From: Kappaphycus alvarezii
Lineage: Eukaryota; Rhodophyta; Florideophyceae; Gigartinales; Solieriaceae
Length of the DNA: 64,000 nt
Assembly (NCBI GenBank): GCA_002205965.3
Contig: NADL03000634.1
Span: 124,001 to 188,000, forward strand
Direction of reading: 5' to 3'
The notes beneath the pieces are model-generated. The model was not told the DNA's origin. It saw only the letters and a list, made by a program, of their open reading frames with translations, and ran no database searches. Of this stretch, positions 21,245 to 33,049 are shown piece after piece (the first letter of the stretch is position 1; the number at the start of each line of letters is the position of its first letter). A program made the position numbers and the translations under genes.

Positions 21245-22685
21245 CGGCCCAAGAGACAAATTTTAACGAGGATCAACCATGGATAAATTGTTGGCACCAA
21301 CGTGAGTGGGAGTCACGCTGCCCCTCTTTGCAAAGCAGTTTTGTTGAGCCATGACAGTTAAAATTCCTCAAGTTAATTCGAAACCCAAGCTCCTTGCCAC
21401 TTCTCCTCCCATCGTTTTTTACAGGAAAAGTACTCGTTTTGAGAGGATTGAGTAAATACATCGCCTCATCTGTAAGAAAGGGGGAGAAATTGGGTTGCTT
21501 TACTGATTAGGGATGTAGAACAGATACTTTTGGAAGACTAGGGGGGCGTAAGAAAGGGAGCCGCCACAAGATATTTTTTAAACATGTAAATGAACATGAA
21601 TTTGGAGAGAATCAGTACCGATCTGCCGTGATTAAAAGATCAATATGTGAGGAATGACATGGCCGCTTGGCAGCACTGGGACCAAACGTATAAATGGTTG
21701 GGAGACAGATGGTGTCCCGTTAAACGTTCCGGGAGAAAAGCTCTTGTTGAATGATTGCAGTGCTAAATGTGTAACAGCCCTGTCGCTGGATGTAATGAAC
21801 GAATATATGTGGCATTTCTCGTCTTGAAAATATAAAGCTTGAGAGTGCGAAATTGCAATTTGGAACTGGAACGAAACTCGTGATCCGTACATGTAGGAAA
21901 GACTGAAACCATTGCGTTGTGACGAAAATCAAGTCCCGGCAGTAAGTGCTTTCTGTGAAATCAACTCTAACTCGCATTATTATTGCTGTTTGATATACAG
22001 TACTGTGTATCCTCCATTAGACGTGAACAACTTTGCTTCAGTGAGTATCGTGCAGTACAGTAATTATGTAAGCGATGTAAGATTACACGTCGATAGGACT
22101 CAAGCTTTGCTCCACTCGCAGCGACACGACCCGAATTCCCTTGGTAGTTACGCAAGTTTTTGGAGCAATTCCGAAACGTGGACCATTTCAACATCAATGA
22201 AATATGATGGGCTTGATCCGTTATATATTGTCATTTAAGTGAGTCGGAACATTTGTTTGTGTCCTATAGAGGTTGAAGGATCATCAGCGTTGGATCACGG
22301 TCCTAAACGTGCTGTCCTGAGATTTGCTGAGAACAAGACGGATTCTGAGTAAGCGAGAGTGGGTACTGGACATAAGATGTCACTTGTCGTGATGCTGAGA
22401 CTTAGTGTGGAGGGAGAGGAGGTAATGTCCATGAGGGTGAGCGATTCATGTAACTGGTATGAATTCAGTTACCTGTTTAAGTACGGTTAATGTACGAATT
22501 GCGGTACATGCCAATACTTGCCAATACTTGCATGTTTCCGCGTATCTTGCAATTCTCCTGGGTCTCCGCTTTCCTTTAATTGGAGTGGGTACATGACGTG
22601 GCCGTTGTCTCAAGGTGTAGGTTTGTTGAGTATAACCTTCTTCCTACACGGAGTGAACGTTTGGGTCAGTTTTTTTGCGAGTGGG
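21245..22685. other. No gene recognised
   Basis: Frames at 21632-21977 and 21912-22238 are unsupported. A copy of the GGGGGAGAAATTGGGTTG boundary motif with its GATTAGGGATGTAGAAC continuation sits at 21481-21545. Confidence 0.4.
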
Positions 22686-22689
22686 ACAT

Positions 22690-22920
22690 AGGATGAAATT
22701 CCCATTAGCCTGTGTAGTGTGGCGGCGGCGGAGAAAATACTACGGTGAAAATGATCGTGCTATGGAACGGCGACCCAGAAGTTGCTGCGAGCCCTGTAAG
22801 CAGAAATGAGACGTTTGAAGCAACCATTAATGGAGAATGCCGCTGTAGGAGTGTGTCCCTGACCTTGGCGAATTGGTTCCTTGCACGATTAGCGACTGAG
22901 CATGCCGCCTCTGTCACGAG
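22690..22920 (-). pseudogene. LINE scrap, region after GGLGL motif
   Basis: The minus frame QFAKVRDTLLQRHSPLMVAS aligns with GKVRTVLTQRHAAGAVMS of the LINE at 23.3 kb, followed by SFLLTGLA against ACLLGGLE. A separate partial copy. Confidence 0.55.
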
Positions 22921-23879
22921 AGAAAAGGCGTCCGGGTGCCAGCCGCCGAGGGTGGAAATTGTGACGGCTGCAGCCGATTCCCGCCCGACTATCTAGCAAT
23001 AAACTCCTGGTATTTCCGCAGCTTTTCAGCGTAGGCGACGCTCAAGCTGGTAAGGGGTTGAAGAGAGGAATCGTTATTGAAGGAGGAAAGGGGTCACTCG
23101 GGAGTGGCAGGGCAAGGGTTTTACGAGTTACGGCGAGTGCCGAGAGCTGTAGTGTTAGGGACGATATCGTAGTGACGAGGCGGAGGTATTCAGTAGTCGA
23201 ACTCGTACCACGGCGACGAGCGAAGTGGGCTGCTAGGAAGGCGAGCAGTGTTTCGGCAGATTTCCCGATGGCACCATGTGTGTTGGATATGCGGGGGAAA
23301 ATGTAGGGTGATTTAATATTTGAAAAATATGGTCGGTTGTGGCCCGGAATATCCTACAGGGTGCCCAGTAATACCTCTAAAATTACCCTCAAAAGCCGGC
23401 TCAAGGCCCCCCAGCAGACAGGCTGCGTTGGACATTACTGCCCCGGCAGCGTGCCTCTGAGTAAGTACCGTGCGGACCTTTCCATATGTCCCCATCGCTC
23501 TAATGGCTACGTTCCGCGGGTGATGATTGGCTCGAACCATAGCGTAAGTGCCGAGGAGCGAACTGTAGTATGCGCTAGGGGAATGTGGGGCGGTTAGGGT
23601 TAGCCCGAGTCCCCCCATTTGAAACGGCAGTGTGACGCACATCCAAGCGTCGTCGTGAAGGTCCCAGTGAAGGGCCTCGAATGGACCTCACAGTTCTAGG
23701 TCAAATTGTTTTGCACTAGAAAAGGTAAGTCGCGGCGGTGCTGTGTGAAGAGTGCAAATCTAACGGCTGGCACCAGCACAGCAGCGAAGATAGTGGAAAG
23801 CCGTTTTGCGATCACGAGGCGACTGCAGAGAAGTCCATAGTTGTCGGGCAGACTGGAGGCGGACGGAGATCCGGTACAA

Positions 23880-23965
23880 ATTTACTGGGTACCAACCCAT
23901 ATATCTACCACAGTAAATTAACCCCCTATTTCCCCCTGATATCAGGGAGACCCAGCCCGCGGGGG
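23880..23965 (-). repeat. Short repeat inserted in LINE
   Basis: Minus strand AGGGGGAAATAGGGGGTTAA, then TTTACTGTGGTAGATATATG, matches 4174-4212. It adds about 22 residues between the GAPIGS and LRCC blocks compared with the same interval in the 5.6-kb LINE. Confidence 0.55.
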
Positions 23966-24187
23966 AGCCGATCGGCGCACCTAGCGTCAGGGTGGTGCCC
24001 GCAGACAATGGTGCACAGGACAGCTGTTGAGGGGGGAGGGATAAACCACCAGGCTTCTGTTTTCTGCAGGCTGATGTAGATTCAGAATGCGGGTCCCGAA
24101 CGTTGATTAAAGTGTATGAGGGGAGCAGCTAAATACGTTGGGATGACGATAATCCCTTCATCAGCGTACCAACTGTTCAGCGGGGCG

Positions 24188-24350
24188 TCAGGGAAGGAGG
24201 GGGAAACGTTTGGGTGTTTTACTCTTGGAGGACATATCCGATCTATCCCATGGTTTTCCAGACAACCACAATCGACTCAAAAAGGGTATACCGACACCGT
24301 AATGGGAAGGAACTACGCTCCCTAAAATGCTACCTTCAGGCCAGCCAGGG
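24188..24350 (+). repeat. About 150-bp dispersed repeat (copy 1 of 3)
   Basis: GGGGGAAACGTTTGGGTG, then CATATCCGATCTATCCCATG, GGTATACCGACA and CTACGCTCCCTAAAATGC recur at 38600-38760 (+) and 30700-30860 (-). It splits the LINE between RT motifs B and C, so it arrived later. Confidence 0.7.
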
Positions 24351-24857
24351 CAGGTGTCCCGTAGTTGTAGCAAGAACGGTTGGATGGCTAAAGCGTACAA
24401 GTGCATTGCAAGAGGATCCCCCTGGTGTGTCCCTGTTTGTGAGGTCGGTGCGTGCGGGCCAAACAGGAGATTGAAAGGAGTGCCATACACGAAGTGTGCA
24501 TTGCGTGCAACGTGGGGGCTCGGTGAACTACTTCGGAGAGGAACCTCGAGCGCTCGACTCGTTTGAAAGCGTTACACATATCGATCTTCAGAAGGACGTG
24601 GTCGGTGTGCTGGAGAGCATCACACGAGAGTTGGGTGGCGTGTATGATGCTTTCAAGTCCGTTTTTGATCCAATAACGTGCTGCAGAGGTTGAAGATAAC
24701 TCTGAAAGTAGGTGCTGGAACTGCGTTTGGCAGCAAGTAGTCTAGCGACAAACCGGCGGAAGAGCACGCCAACGGCGATGGGCCGGAGGTTATTAAGATT
24801 ATGTGTGTGAGGGCTCCTTGGCTCTTACCAAGTCTCCGAGTTTACTACGGTGTGGGA

Positions 24858-25487
24858 TGACTGAGTGCATTCAGAAATTGAATAGATTTACAATTCCAGA
24901 ATTGTCCAGAATTTGTAGTGCATCAGAAATCAACGCAACAATTTGATAAATTGATAAACATTTGTACACGTTTACCAATATTGCGTGCAACCTCGGTTAC
25001 TATGAAGACGTAAGTGTCGTCAAGGCTTTCTACCTGATCCACATCTCAACCCTTTCCTGTTTCATGTCTTCTCTCGAAGCCGTATCAAAGTGTACTCAAA
25101 CCATTTCTGCCCCCTATTACACCCTCGCCAACAACACTGAAGGTATTATGGCTACTACAAATATGGTTGGCAATGAAAACGGAAGTCTGATGGCGATATC
25201 AGTTGCTATTGCTGCCGATACGGCAGCACAGATAACAAGGCGACGATGTACCATGAGCAAGGATACCAAAAATACCTTTGGCTTACACTCATCGACAAAT
25301 GTTTGTCGATATGTTCTACCAAAAATACCTTTGGCTTACACTCATCGACAAATGTTTGTCGATATGTTCTGCCCCCCTGCAGCCCCAACAAATTGACAAA
25401 AATTGTCACTCAGACATTCTAAATTCTGTAATCTTATTGTTCAGATCTGTCAATTTATCCATTTGTCTAATTTCAGAATGCACTCAC
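24858..25487. mobile_element. Putative TIR element with internal tandem repeat
   Basis: TGAGTGCATTCAGAAATTGA near 24860 and the complement of TCAATTTATCCATTTGTCTA plus ATTTCAGAATGCACTCA near 25487 form diverged terminal inverted repeats; the first 18 bases agree at 17 positions. Inside is a 145-codon plus-strand frame (24962-25396) of no known family and a 53-bp tandem pair. No clear target duplication. Probably an old non-autonomous DNA transposon. Confidence 0.5.
25265..25370. repeat. 53-bp exact tandem duplication
   Basis: Units 25265-25317 and 25318-25370 are identical. Each contains the palindrome CGACAAATGTTTGTCG. Confidence 0.9.
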
Positions 25488-25689
25488 TATATACTGTTAG
25501 AACATCCTCTAGACAACATATGGCTGTTCAAGTGTGATTCAATAAACTCTACTGGATTCAGTATGACTAGCCATTAACACGTAATGCTCGAATCCCGGCT
25601 TAAGTCAACTGAAGTCATATTGTACATTAAGTGGTAGTTTCTACAAGCATGATGTGACGAGAGACAGATGAGTCTGGTTTCTTGTCAAG

Positions 25690-26300
25690 GATTACCTCGC
25701 AGCATACGATTGATTAGTGATTACCGAGCAGGGGCGCGTTAGACTGTTAGGGGACTTGAGGAGATCAATGAGGCTGGCTCCGGCAGGCCAGGGTTGCAGA
25801 GAAGGAGGTGCATCATCGTTCGCAAGCATGTTCACGAAGGAGGAGAATGAGGTCAGGGCAGAAGCTTTGGGCACCGTGCTTTAGCGGAAATGGAGAAGAT
25901 TGCCGGGCGTAGCCCGTCAGGGCCGGCAGCAAGATGACGAAGGAGGGAGAAAAAATCCCGGCGGACAGTTGTCTCGTGAATGACGGGTGCGGGAGGAAGT
26001 TGTGACCGTGGAAGGGGGAATATGGAAGTGCAGGTGAAGGATGAAGGGAATAAAGTATGCGAAGGGTTTCCGGTGTGAGGGAAACTGGCGGGTCGGTCTG
26101 GAGTAACGCAGAGGCAGCCTTGGAAATTCGACCTTCGCGAAACAGATAATGGCATCTTTGTACAGGCGAGAGGCGTCTGAGAGACATGAGGATGCTATTG
26201 AATGGCGGAGAAGGCTTCGAGGCAGCGGTTGTACAGATCCTCCCACTTACCGGCCCGAGCGAGATTAAACCGGGAGCGCAGGGGTGCGATGGAGGCTTTT
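25690..26300 (-). pseudogene. LINE pre-RT region
   Basis: The minus frame gives REGRISKAASALLQTDPPVS then LTPETLRILYSLHPSP, the arrangement seen upstream of RT in this LINE clade (compare EGVYGKATQALGSLG in the 30.6-kb LINE). In a second frame LRHLAAGPDGLRP is the conserved GPDGLRP block that leads into RT. One frame change lies between them, near 25970. RT itself is absent. Confidence 0.65.
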
Positions 26301-26619
26301 GTTACGAAAACCGCCCTTTCTTTATGAGAGCGGTCCTCTCCACAAACTTCTGCCTTCTCGTTCCCTGTGGGTTTTCAGAAACAACTATTCCCACCAATTC
26401 TTTTATACGATAAAAATTATGTAACTAGTTTCCCCTACGAATCCAAATTCACTGCGCAACTCCATTTCTATTTTATCTGTGAGAACTTTTGACCTCCTAT
26501 TTCAAAAAAGAAATCTTTCGACTCGTGATCCGCTTCGTCCGCCAAATTCAATTCCGATATTTTATCAAGCATATTTTTAGTTATTGTCCTAATCGCATTC
26601 ATATTCAAAGCTATGGAAT

Positions 26620-27780
26620 TGCGTCACATTTTTTTTCGTCCAAGGCCGTGAAAATTTTCGAATACGTTGCCCTATTTCAAGTACGAAATCGACGTCTTTG
26701 AGGAAAACCCCCGCCACCAACTACTCCATCGGCTCACCATTTTTGCCCTCAAAATTATCAACCCCCGACCGTCCATCACCATCGCCAAGTCATCCCGAGG
26801 CAGTCGTCTCTTCAACGCTCGGGCCCTGATGGCAAATGGTCCAACCGACTACGATGACCACTGTAGAAGAATGGACCGGGATCGCGTTTGGGAGTGGGTC
26901 CGCCTCAACTGCCCCGAGCAGGCAGAAGAGGCAGAGGAGGCGGTAGAGGAAGGAGAGAAAGAGGAAGAAGAAGAAGTGGACTGTATGGACCCGTGGGAGG
27001 CACTATTATACAACGATAGGGGAGCTGCCATGGAGAACGAAGGGAAAACTGAGGAAGTAATCGTTATCTCTGACTCTTCTGACGAAGATGAAGAGAAAGG
27101 TGAAGAGGAGGGCGAGGAATATGAGTGGAAGGGAGACCTAGAAAGTGCTGGAATAGTGGGGAGGGGGCCAGAAACTAAGGACCAGGTGGTCACGACTCTG
27201 GAACCGGGTTGGGGCATCTTTAGCGGTCTAGATATTTCCCAGGATGCAATGGAGAATTGTAAGGCGTTAGCGGATATTTATGGGGACTGATTGGTTGGAA
27301 TGGATATTGTGGGGTACTGTTTGGCTCTGACCTAGAGGACTAAGATATTAAAGAATAAATATAGATATTTATCCTGATAGTATCTACTGTTAGTCTTTCT
27401 CGTTCATACGATTCCGTTTGATGCATATTATGGTTCTTAGTATGTTTGTTTGGGACTTTAGGGGTTGCCAAAAAAGTATATAAGCTGCATAAACTGCTTT
27501 CTCTTGTGGACGTCAAGCAAGTTGACAGACAAATTCGAGTCAAGTCCCGAGTAGAAGGAAGTTGAGAAACTTCGGACCCAAGAAATATTTTTCCTACCCT
27601 GGTCACAGAGCGTCAGTGGTAGACCCTGCTCCTTCCATTGTTGCTTGTAGCCCTCTCTGTTGTCCTTGTCAACTTCTTTTTGTTAGCTCAAGTACACCAC
27701 GAGAGAACTTTTGTCGCTTGCAACACCTCCTTCTTGGAGTATTTGATTCTGAGTTTCTTTTCTCCCGACGATTTATCGCT
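26620..27780 (+). mobile_element. Acidic-ORF repeat family, copy 2
   Basis: The best-preserved copy. An open frame at 26667-27290 (207 codons) has, in order: PRHQLLHRLT, an ITIAKSSRG basic block, ANGPTDYDDHCRRMDRDR, a Glu-rich run, DPWEALLYND, EEVIVISDSSDEDEEKGEEE, and SQDAMENCKALADIYGD. The VIVISDSSDEDEE core resembles a SUMO-interacting motif with an acidic tail. The downstream 490 bp repeat those of copy 1: GAGGACTAAGATATTAA, TATA-like GTATATAAGC at 27475, GTCACAGAGCG and GGTAGACCCTGC. Non-coding promoter-like sequence after the ORF would suit a terminal repeat of a retroelement, but no matching upstream copy is visible. Function unknown. Confidence 0.55.
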
Positions 27781-27799
27781 ATCAGAGGCGATGGAGGAG

Positions 27800-28320
27800 C
27801 GGTTGCGAGTCTCTTGACGACAACTGCAGCGAAGCACACGTTTTGGGATGGTAAGGATGCGGGAGAGTGATTAGATATGGGCTGATTCATCACGGGTAAA
27901 GATATAATTCGACAAAAAGTCATGATAAAGGAGATGAAGGTCAGCACGTGGGATGTTTGGGAGATAAAAATCATTGCAGGGTAGGAATTCGAGCAGAAAA
28001 CAGAACGCGGGAGCGGGGGCATGATTGATGTTCATTGATTGCACCCATTGCGTTGATTGTTGCATGAGGCAGTCGGAGCTTGAAAGTTTATGTTCAATCG
28101 AGATGTGTGAGAGAGCGACGAAGGTGTTTGTATTGAAATTGGAGGGGACAAGAGTGTGAGTCGGGGGTGATGCAAGTGCATTGGCGAAAGTGCGCGCGGA
28201 ATTTGGGCTGAGAACGGGGACCCATCCGTCGGGGCCCTTGGGTCGTTGTCGCTTTGGAAGTTGGGGTTGAGGAAGGAGACAAGGACAGGGTTCAGTGTAG
28301 GGGAGGTCTCCGGCCGTGAA
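27800..28320. other. No recognised gene
   Basis: Minus-strand frames at 27871-28282 are proline/serine-rich and match nothing I recognise. They lie downstream of the LINE on the same strand and could be part of it or of another element. Confidence 0.35.
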
Positions 28321-28329
28321 AAGGGCTTC

Positions 28330-30690
28330 CTAAACGGTCGCTTCGGTGGACCTCAACGCGTTGCAAAACGAGAAAGCGGGAATCCAGCGACATGTGTCTG
28401 ACTCGAGGCGAGATATTTCAGCGCGCAGGCGTGTAAGTACTATGTGGAGGTCGGCACTTGGGACATGGGTTGAAGGTCCTCCTTCTCCGCTGAGAGGGCG
28501 CCAAGAGGTTGACAAATGCGACATCAAAGTAATCGGTGTACCAGGAAGAACCATTCGCCTTGTCTGGTCTGGCTTTGTGTTCCCCTCGTGGTCTTGGATC
28601 GAAGGTGTGATGCCTATCGGAAAGGGTGAGGTCGCTGCCCAGCAACGATACTTGGTTGTCGTGACCGACGATTCTTTGTCTGTTATTCTTGCAATGGAAC
28701 AGGTAGCTTTCATAGATGGCCATTATTTCGAGACAAGAAGCTCTCGGGCAGGGAGTTCCTAGTGCGAACAGGGGTACCTTGCAAAATCACAGGAGCCAAA
28801 TTGAAAAGTTCTACATGGTAATGGGGGTTTTGAGACGTGAGATTGGAACGCAGTTGACGAAGACTTTGGCACCAGGTAGTTTCATGGATGCCTGTAAGGC
28901 TCTTGTGGGGTTGTCGCCCTAAGGAATATCCCCGTAGAGTGCCCTGTGGACGTCATCGTTCAGTTGCTTTTGTGTGGGTGCGTAGTTGGAAAAAAAGATG
29001 CTGAATAGCAGTAAGTCGTGTGGGCGGCAGGAGAGGAGGACCATGCACTAAATTTGGCTTTGGACCCGTCTTATGTGGGCAACTCAGTAACAGGCCGGAC
29101 TTGGAAAAGCCCAAAGTGCTTAATGGTGTGGGCGCTGGATGCAAGAAAGGCGTCTGAGGCTAATTTTGCCGCTGATTTGAGACCAAGTCCCAGTGTGAGG
29201 TGCTTATCTGCTGCAACTCCCTAAATATGCTGCTGTGTAGGACGCCACATAACAGCGTTCGAATAGTTTATTCCGTTAAGTTGTCGAAGTACTTTGCTAT
29301 TTCGCACTGAATGGGGGCGGGGTGAGTCGAAGAAGATAGCCGAGCTTGCAGTCGCAAAAACAGTTTCTCAGTATCTGAAAGGAGGTTTGAGCGTCTTGAG
29401 TATCTAGAGTGACCTGTGCGAACGGCTCAAGAGAGTGAACGTGGTCGGTGAAGTGTTTTTCCATGAAGCTGGAGGAACCTACGGGGGCGTTCAAAATAAC
29501 GGTTCCTTCGCTGTATTCCTGATTGATTTCTGATGGGTATGCAGCTCTGACGGAGTCCTGTGGAGCTTTGGGCAACTAGATCTTGCATTTAGGGTGAGAA
29601 AGGTGCAAGCACAGGCTTATGGCCTCCAGAGAGGTCGGGATGTGAATGGATTTCATTAGTGCTTCGTGCTCGGCGAGGATGTAACCATCGGCGTGGTCCC
29701 ACAGCTGTAAGATACATTTCGCACCTCTTCGTCCCCGTCGAACAACGAAAGCGTTTGATTCAGCCTCCGGACAATTAGCTGCAAGAATAGATCGAAAAGT
29801 AGGCCACCTATAAGGCCACCCTGTTGGGTACCAATGACGATTCCTACTGCATCGAACCCCGTTTACAAATTTGGTGGTTCGTTGTAACAGGGGGAATGAT
29901 TGGTATAACTGCAATTGGAACATAGTGTCAGTGTGTTGTTGTAACAGCACAGCATCCACCTCGGCAACTGGGATATATAATTTTCAGTCTCCTCGAGGAA
30001 CGCAGAGCGACTTCGTAGGTTGAAAGCACCTTAGATTCGACAGATAAGAGGGCGAACTCCGGGCTTGTCCCCACTGTGGTCACCATTCGGCGGATGCAGT
30101 GAACCTCGGCGTCAGCCAGGGCGCTCATCGCGACTCCTACTAGGAGGGTTGGAAGTACTCCGCCGCCTCGACCTTTGATTTAGACATGAGAGAGGTGCTG
30201 ATAATTCTTCGCAGTGTCTTGCCAACAGCGATAGGGTGGGGGTTCATATCCCTCTTGGCGAGCAGGGCTAGCGAGGCACCGGCAATCTATGGTGCGAGAG
30301 TTATTGGGGCTTTCCATGAGGCGAGTACATTTCCAATTTCCGTAAGGGAGTCGAGAATTCCACCACGGGAGGAGGAAGTTGTGTTGCGAAGGAACGCATC
30401 GAGGTGGAAGGGGCTTAGGCCTGAGCCGCTGGGGTTGGAGCCGGGTTTGAAGAAGCGACCCGCACTTATGACCTCTTCTGCTGAAACTTTTGCGAACAGA
30501 GGGAGAGTATTGGCTGCGACGAATTTTCAACCGTAGGAGTTTGGTATTCCCTGCGAGTGTTTACGGCGGGAGGCATCTGAAACGTCTTGTGTCATCGGAA
30601 GTTCACCAAGTGAGCCCAGTGCTTGTGTGGCCTTCCCGTAGACTCCTTCTCTAGATGGTTCCGGGCCTTTGAACGCAGTACAGAAGATTC
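28330..30690 (-). pseudogene. LINE: pre-RT, RT and C-terminal region, broken
   Basis: Sense order on the minus strand: EGVYGKATQALGSLGELP (30650), then SNPSGSGLSPFHLDAFLRN (30430), IAGASLALLAKRDMNPHPIA with VGKTLRRIIS (30220), GAFNLRSRSAFLEETENYI (RT motif A region, about 30020), a QQGG-LIGGLLF block (motif B, about 29820), ADGYILAEHEALMK (motif C region, about 29680), ILNAPVGSSSFMEKHF and ILRNCFCDCKLGYLLRLTPP (29400), then a weak C-terminal domain with DVAFVNLLAP near 28500. Many frame changes and stops, for example the TAG before IAGASL. The 5' end meets the 30700-30860 repeat. A different lineage from families A and B. Confidence 0.7.
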
Positions 30691-30699
30691 CCCTCCGTT

Positions 30700-30860
30700 T
30701 TAATACGATACCCTAGCTTTTTAGGGACCGTAGTTCTTTCCCCATTACTCTATCAGTATACCATTTTTGAGTCAATTGGGGTTGTATGGAAAACCATGGG
30801 ATAGATCGGATGTATCTTACAAGAGTAAAACACCCAAACCTTTCCCCTTTCCTGTTGATA
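30700..30860 (-). repeat. About 150-bp dispersed repeat (copy 2 of 3)
   Basis: Reverse complement of 24188-24350: TTTAGGGACCGTAGTTC, CATGGGATAGATCGGATG and GAGTAAAACACCCAAACC. Adjoins the LINE. Confidence 0.7.
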
Positions 30861-31030
30861 AACACCCCCCTTATACCATGTACATCTTTGCTCCATTTAA
30901 TACGTTCCTGTATGACCCAACCACCAACAGCAAGTGAAATTTGCTTCCGGTCCGCTATTTTAGACAGTCAATTCCAAGCTTTGCTATACGTCGTGGTGGT
31001 GGTAAATATTTACGAGCACTAAGGCTCGAG

Positions 31031-31180
31031 ATTGTGCGGGGAGTGTTCAGAGATTAACTACTCACGCAGAGGGTGGATGGAAACCCGCTGCCTGCGCCTG
31101 AATCGCCTACATCACTTGAAGGATAAACGCAAAGCAGGGAACGAATTCGCGAAGTTCCTGCTGAGGGGAAGAACATCGAA
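31031..31180 (-). pseudogene. LINE family A fragment
   Basis: CGCAAAGCAGGGAACGAATT and TTCCTGCTGAGGGGAAGAAC parallel 17660-17730 and 4390-4430. It covers the last part of the C-terminal coding sequence only. Confidence 0.55.
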
Positions 31181-31189
31181 GTGAAGGAT

Positions 31190-32635
31190 TCTTAGAAATC
31201 ATGATTTCACTTGTAATCAAAGATAACGGCCTTACAACGGGAAACGCTGTAGAACAATTCCTGAAAAGTGCAGTAGGTTTTATCCATGAAGATAATGCGG
31301 AAAAAATATTGCCTTTAGATCTCAGTCGTCGCCTACATCATAATCAGAATTGGAATAATCCCATGGTAGGTTCAGTACCCTTATAATACATATTTTCATT
31401 TTTCGAAGTCATTGTTGGACTCTTAGCCTTGGTTGTTATAGCTAGATGTGATATTTCACACTTTTCATATCTCAATGTTTCTGGGCGCACGACTTTGTGA
31501 ACGTCTACAGGTATCATTTCGGTTATGACATCAATTTGAACAGAGAAAATTTCGTTGTCGAGGTCAGTCCATGTCCCCAGCCCTTACATTTTCGGGCATC
31601 CAATGAGTACATCAAAATTTAAAGCAGATAAAGCAAAAAATCCATATCAACTTTCTAGTCCCCGAAAATATGGGAACATTTTCAACAGTACTCATAAAAT
31701 TTGAGACGGCTCCATCCCCAGTAGTTATCCTTCGTGTAAATGGAACATTTTTGAAACCTTGATTTGGCACCAAAATTTCTGAACTCAGTTTTAGAACAGC
31801 AACTGATTCGAAAATTGTTTTCGTTTTCGTTCCTAATATTGTAAGTGGTACTACTCTAGGACGTTTTGGTGTTTTGGGGCCGATATAAGAAACATTATGT
31901 TCTCTTTAGTATAATCACTGGACTTAGTAATTAATTCACCTCTTTATTCGCATCTTATGCCCCCCTAATAACTAACCATAAGTCATTCGAATTGGCTCCG
32001 AAACGAGCCCTACTACCAAGTTTTATTTCTTCGTATACTTTTATTAATACTTCGGAATACTTCTGACTTTTTTCCGATTTTAATTTTCTTTGTCAGATCA
32101 ATTTACGCTCCCAGTACCATTTGATCGAAATTTTCGTCCAGCGGGATTCTGGTGCTGCGTTATGCTCAAACATTAATAAAATCATCCTTTCTTCTTCGAT
32201 AACAAGTTACCCTCTGCATTACTTTTTGTCGTATTTACTTGGCCGATTTCGTCAGAGGTAGATACATTTCAGTCGTTTTTCATCTAACTATCCTTCAATT
32301 TTCTTTAATAAACTTTCATCTCAGGTTCAAACTCGCTTATTATCTCCGAGACAGTATTGTCTGTGGGTTTTATTCCAGTAGTTGCTTTCATGTTGACGGT
32401 AGATGTCATACTCCCAATTATTTTGGTTTCGATCATTCGGGCATCTATTCCCAAAATACTTTATAATTTTATCTTGATAGTCAGAAAGTTCTCCAAATGT
32501 GACGTTATCATGTCCAGTCGATTGTCACACTGGGTTTACCGTCGTTCTTTCAAGTTTCTGACATCGCTTTTCACGGCTTCCAACGTCTCTATCTATTAAC
32601 ATGCCATTGATAGTTCTTGACAGGATACAATGGTG
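31190..32635. other. No gene recognised
   Basis: Frames at 31201-31386 and 32239-32599 match nothing I know. Confidence 0.4.
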
Positions 32636-32639
32636 ACAT

Positions 32640-33045
32640 CTATATGCTGTCCTCCCTCGTTGTCTCATCCAGCGACTGGAAGTTCTCCGAATTATTAACC
32701 GAGTCCAAAATAATACACTTCAGGTCATTAAAAATGTAAGTTAATTTGATGAGAAAGGAATTGGAGATCCATTGATCTTCAATGGCTGCCTTAAGCAACA
32801 TGCTGTACCTGGCTTTGCGCCTTGAACTCAGAACTTTCCTAGAGGTCACACGGGTAAGCCAATGAACTTAAAAATCAGTGTGAATGAGGCCATCCTCAAT
32901 TGACTTGCGGATATTCTTATCAAGTTCTTGTTCCTCGACTTACTCTTTCAGACGCCACTCAAATTCATCACAGAAGTTGCGACTATTTCCGTAAATTGAC
33001 CGCTCATCGATGAACTTTGTGTTATATTTGCTCATTTCATTACCA
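32640..33045 (-). pseudogene. Decayed unknown protein-coding stretch
   Basis: A minus-strand frame starting MSKYNTKFIDERSIYG near 33035 continues with KNIRKSIEDGLIHTDF, RKVLSSRRKARYSMLLKAAI and NDLKCIILDSVNN, broken by two stops. The composition looks protein-like but no family is recognised. Confidence 0.3.
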
Positions 33046-33049
33046 CAAA

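Larger units (their letters stand above)
23060..24700 (-). pseudogene. LINE with RT, thumb and C-terminal block, pierced by repeats
   Basis: On the minus strand in order: MCNAFKRVERSRFLSEVVHR (RT motif A region, the Asp lost or out of frame) near 24575; SQTGTHQGDPLAMHLYALAI (motif B) near 24430; WYADEGIIVIP (motif C, YADE where YADD is expected) near 24165; TLTLGAPIGSP near 23990; TAFHYLRCCAGASR near 23770; LPFQMGGLGLT near 23620; and GAIGKSAETLLAFLAAHFAR near 23280, which matches the terminal block of family A. The Cys/His nuclease-like part is missing. Small repeats interrupt it at 24188-24350, between motifs B and C, and at about 23880-23965. Several frame changes; long dead. Confidence 0.7.

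Noticed and set aside
25265-25370. Tandem units as a CRISPR-like array
   Set aside because: Two directly abutting units without spacers in a eukaryotic repeat context.
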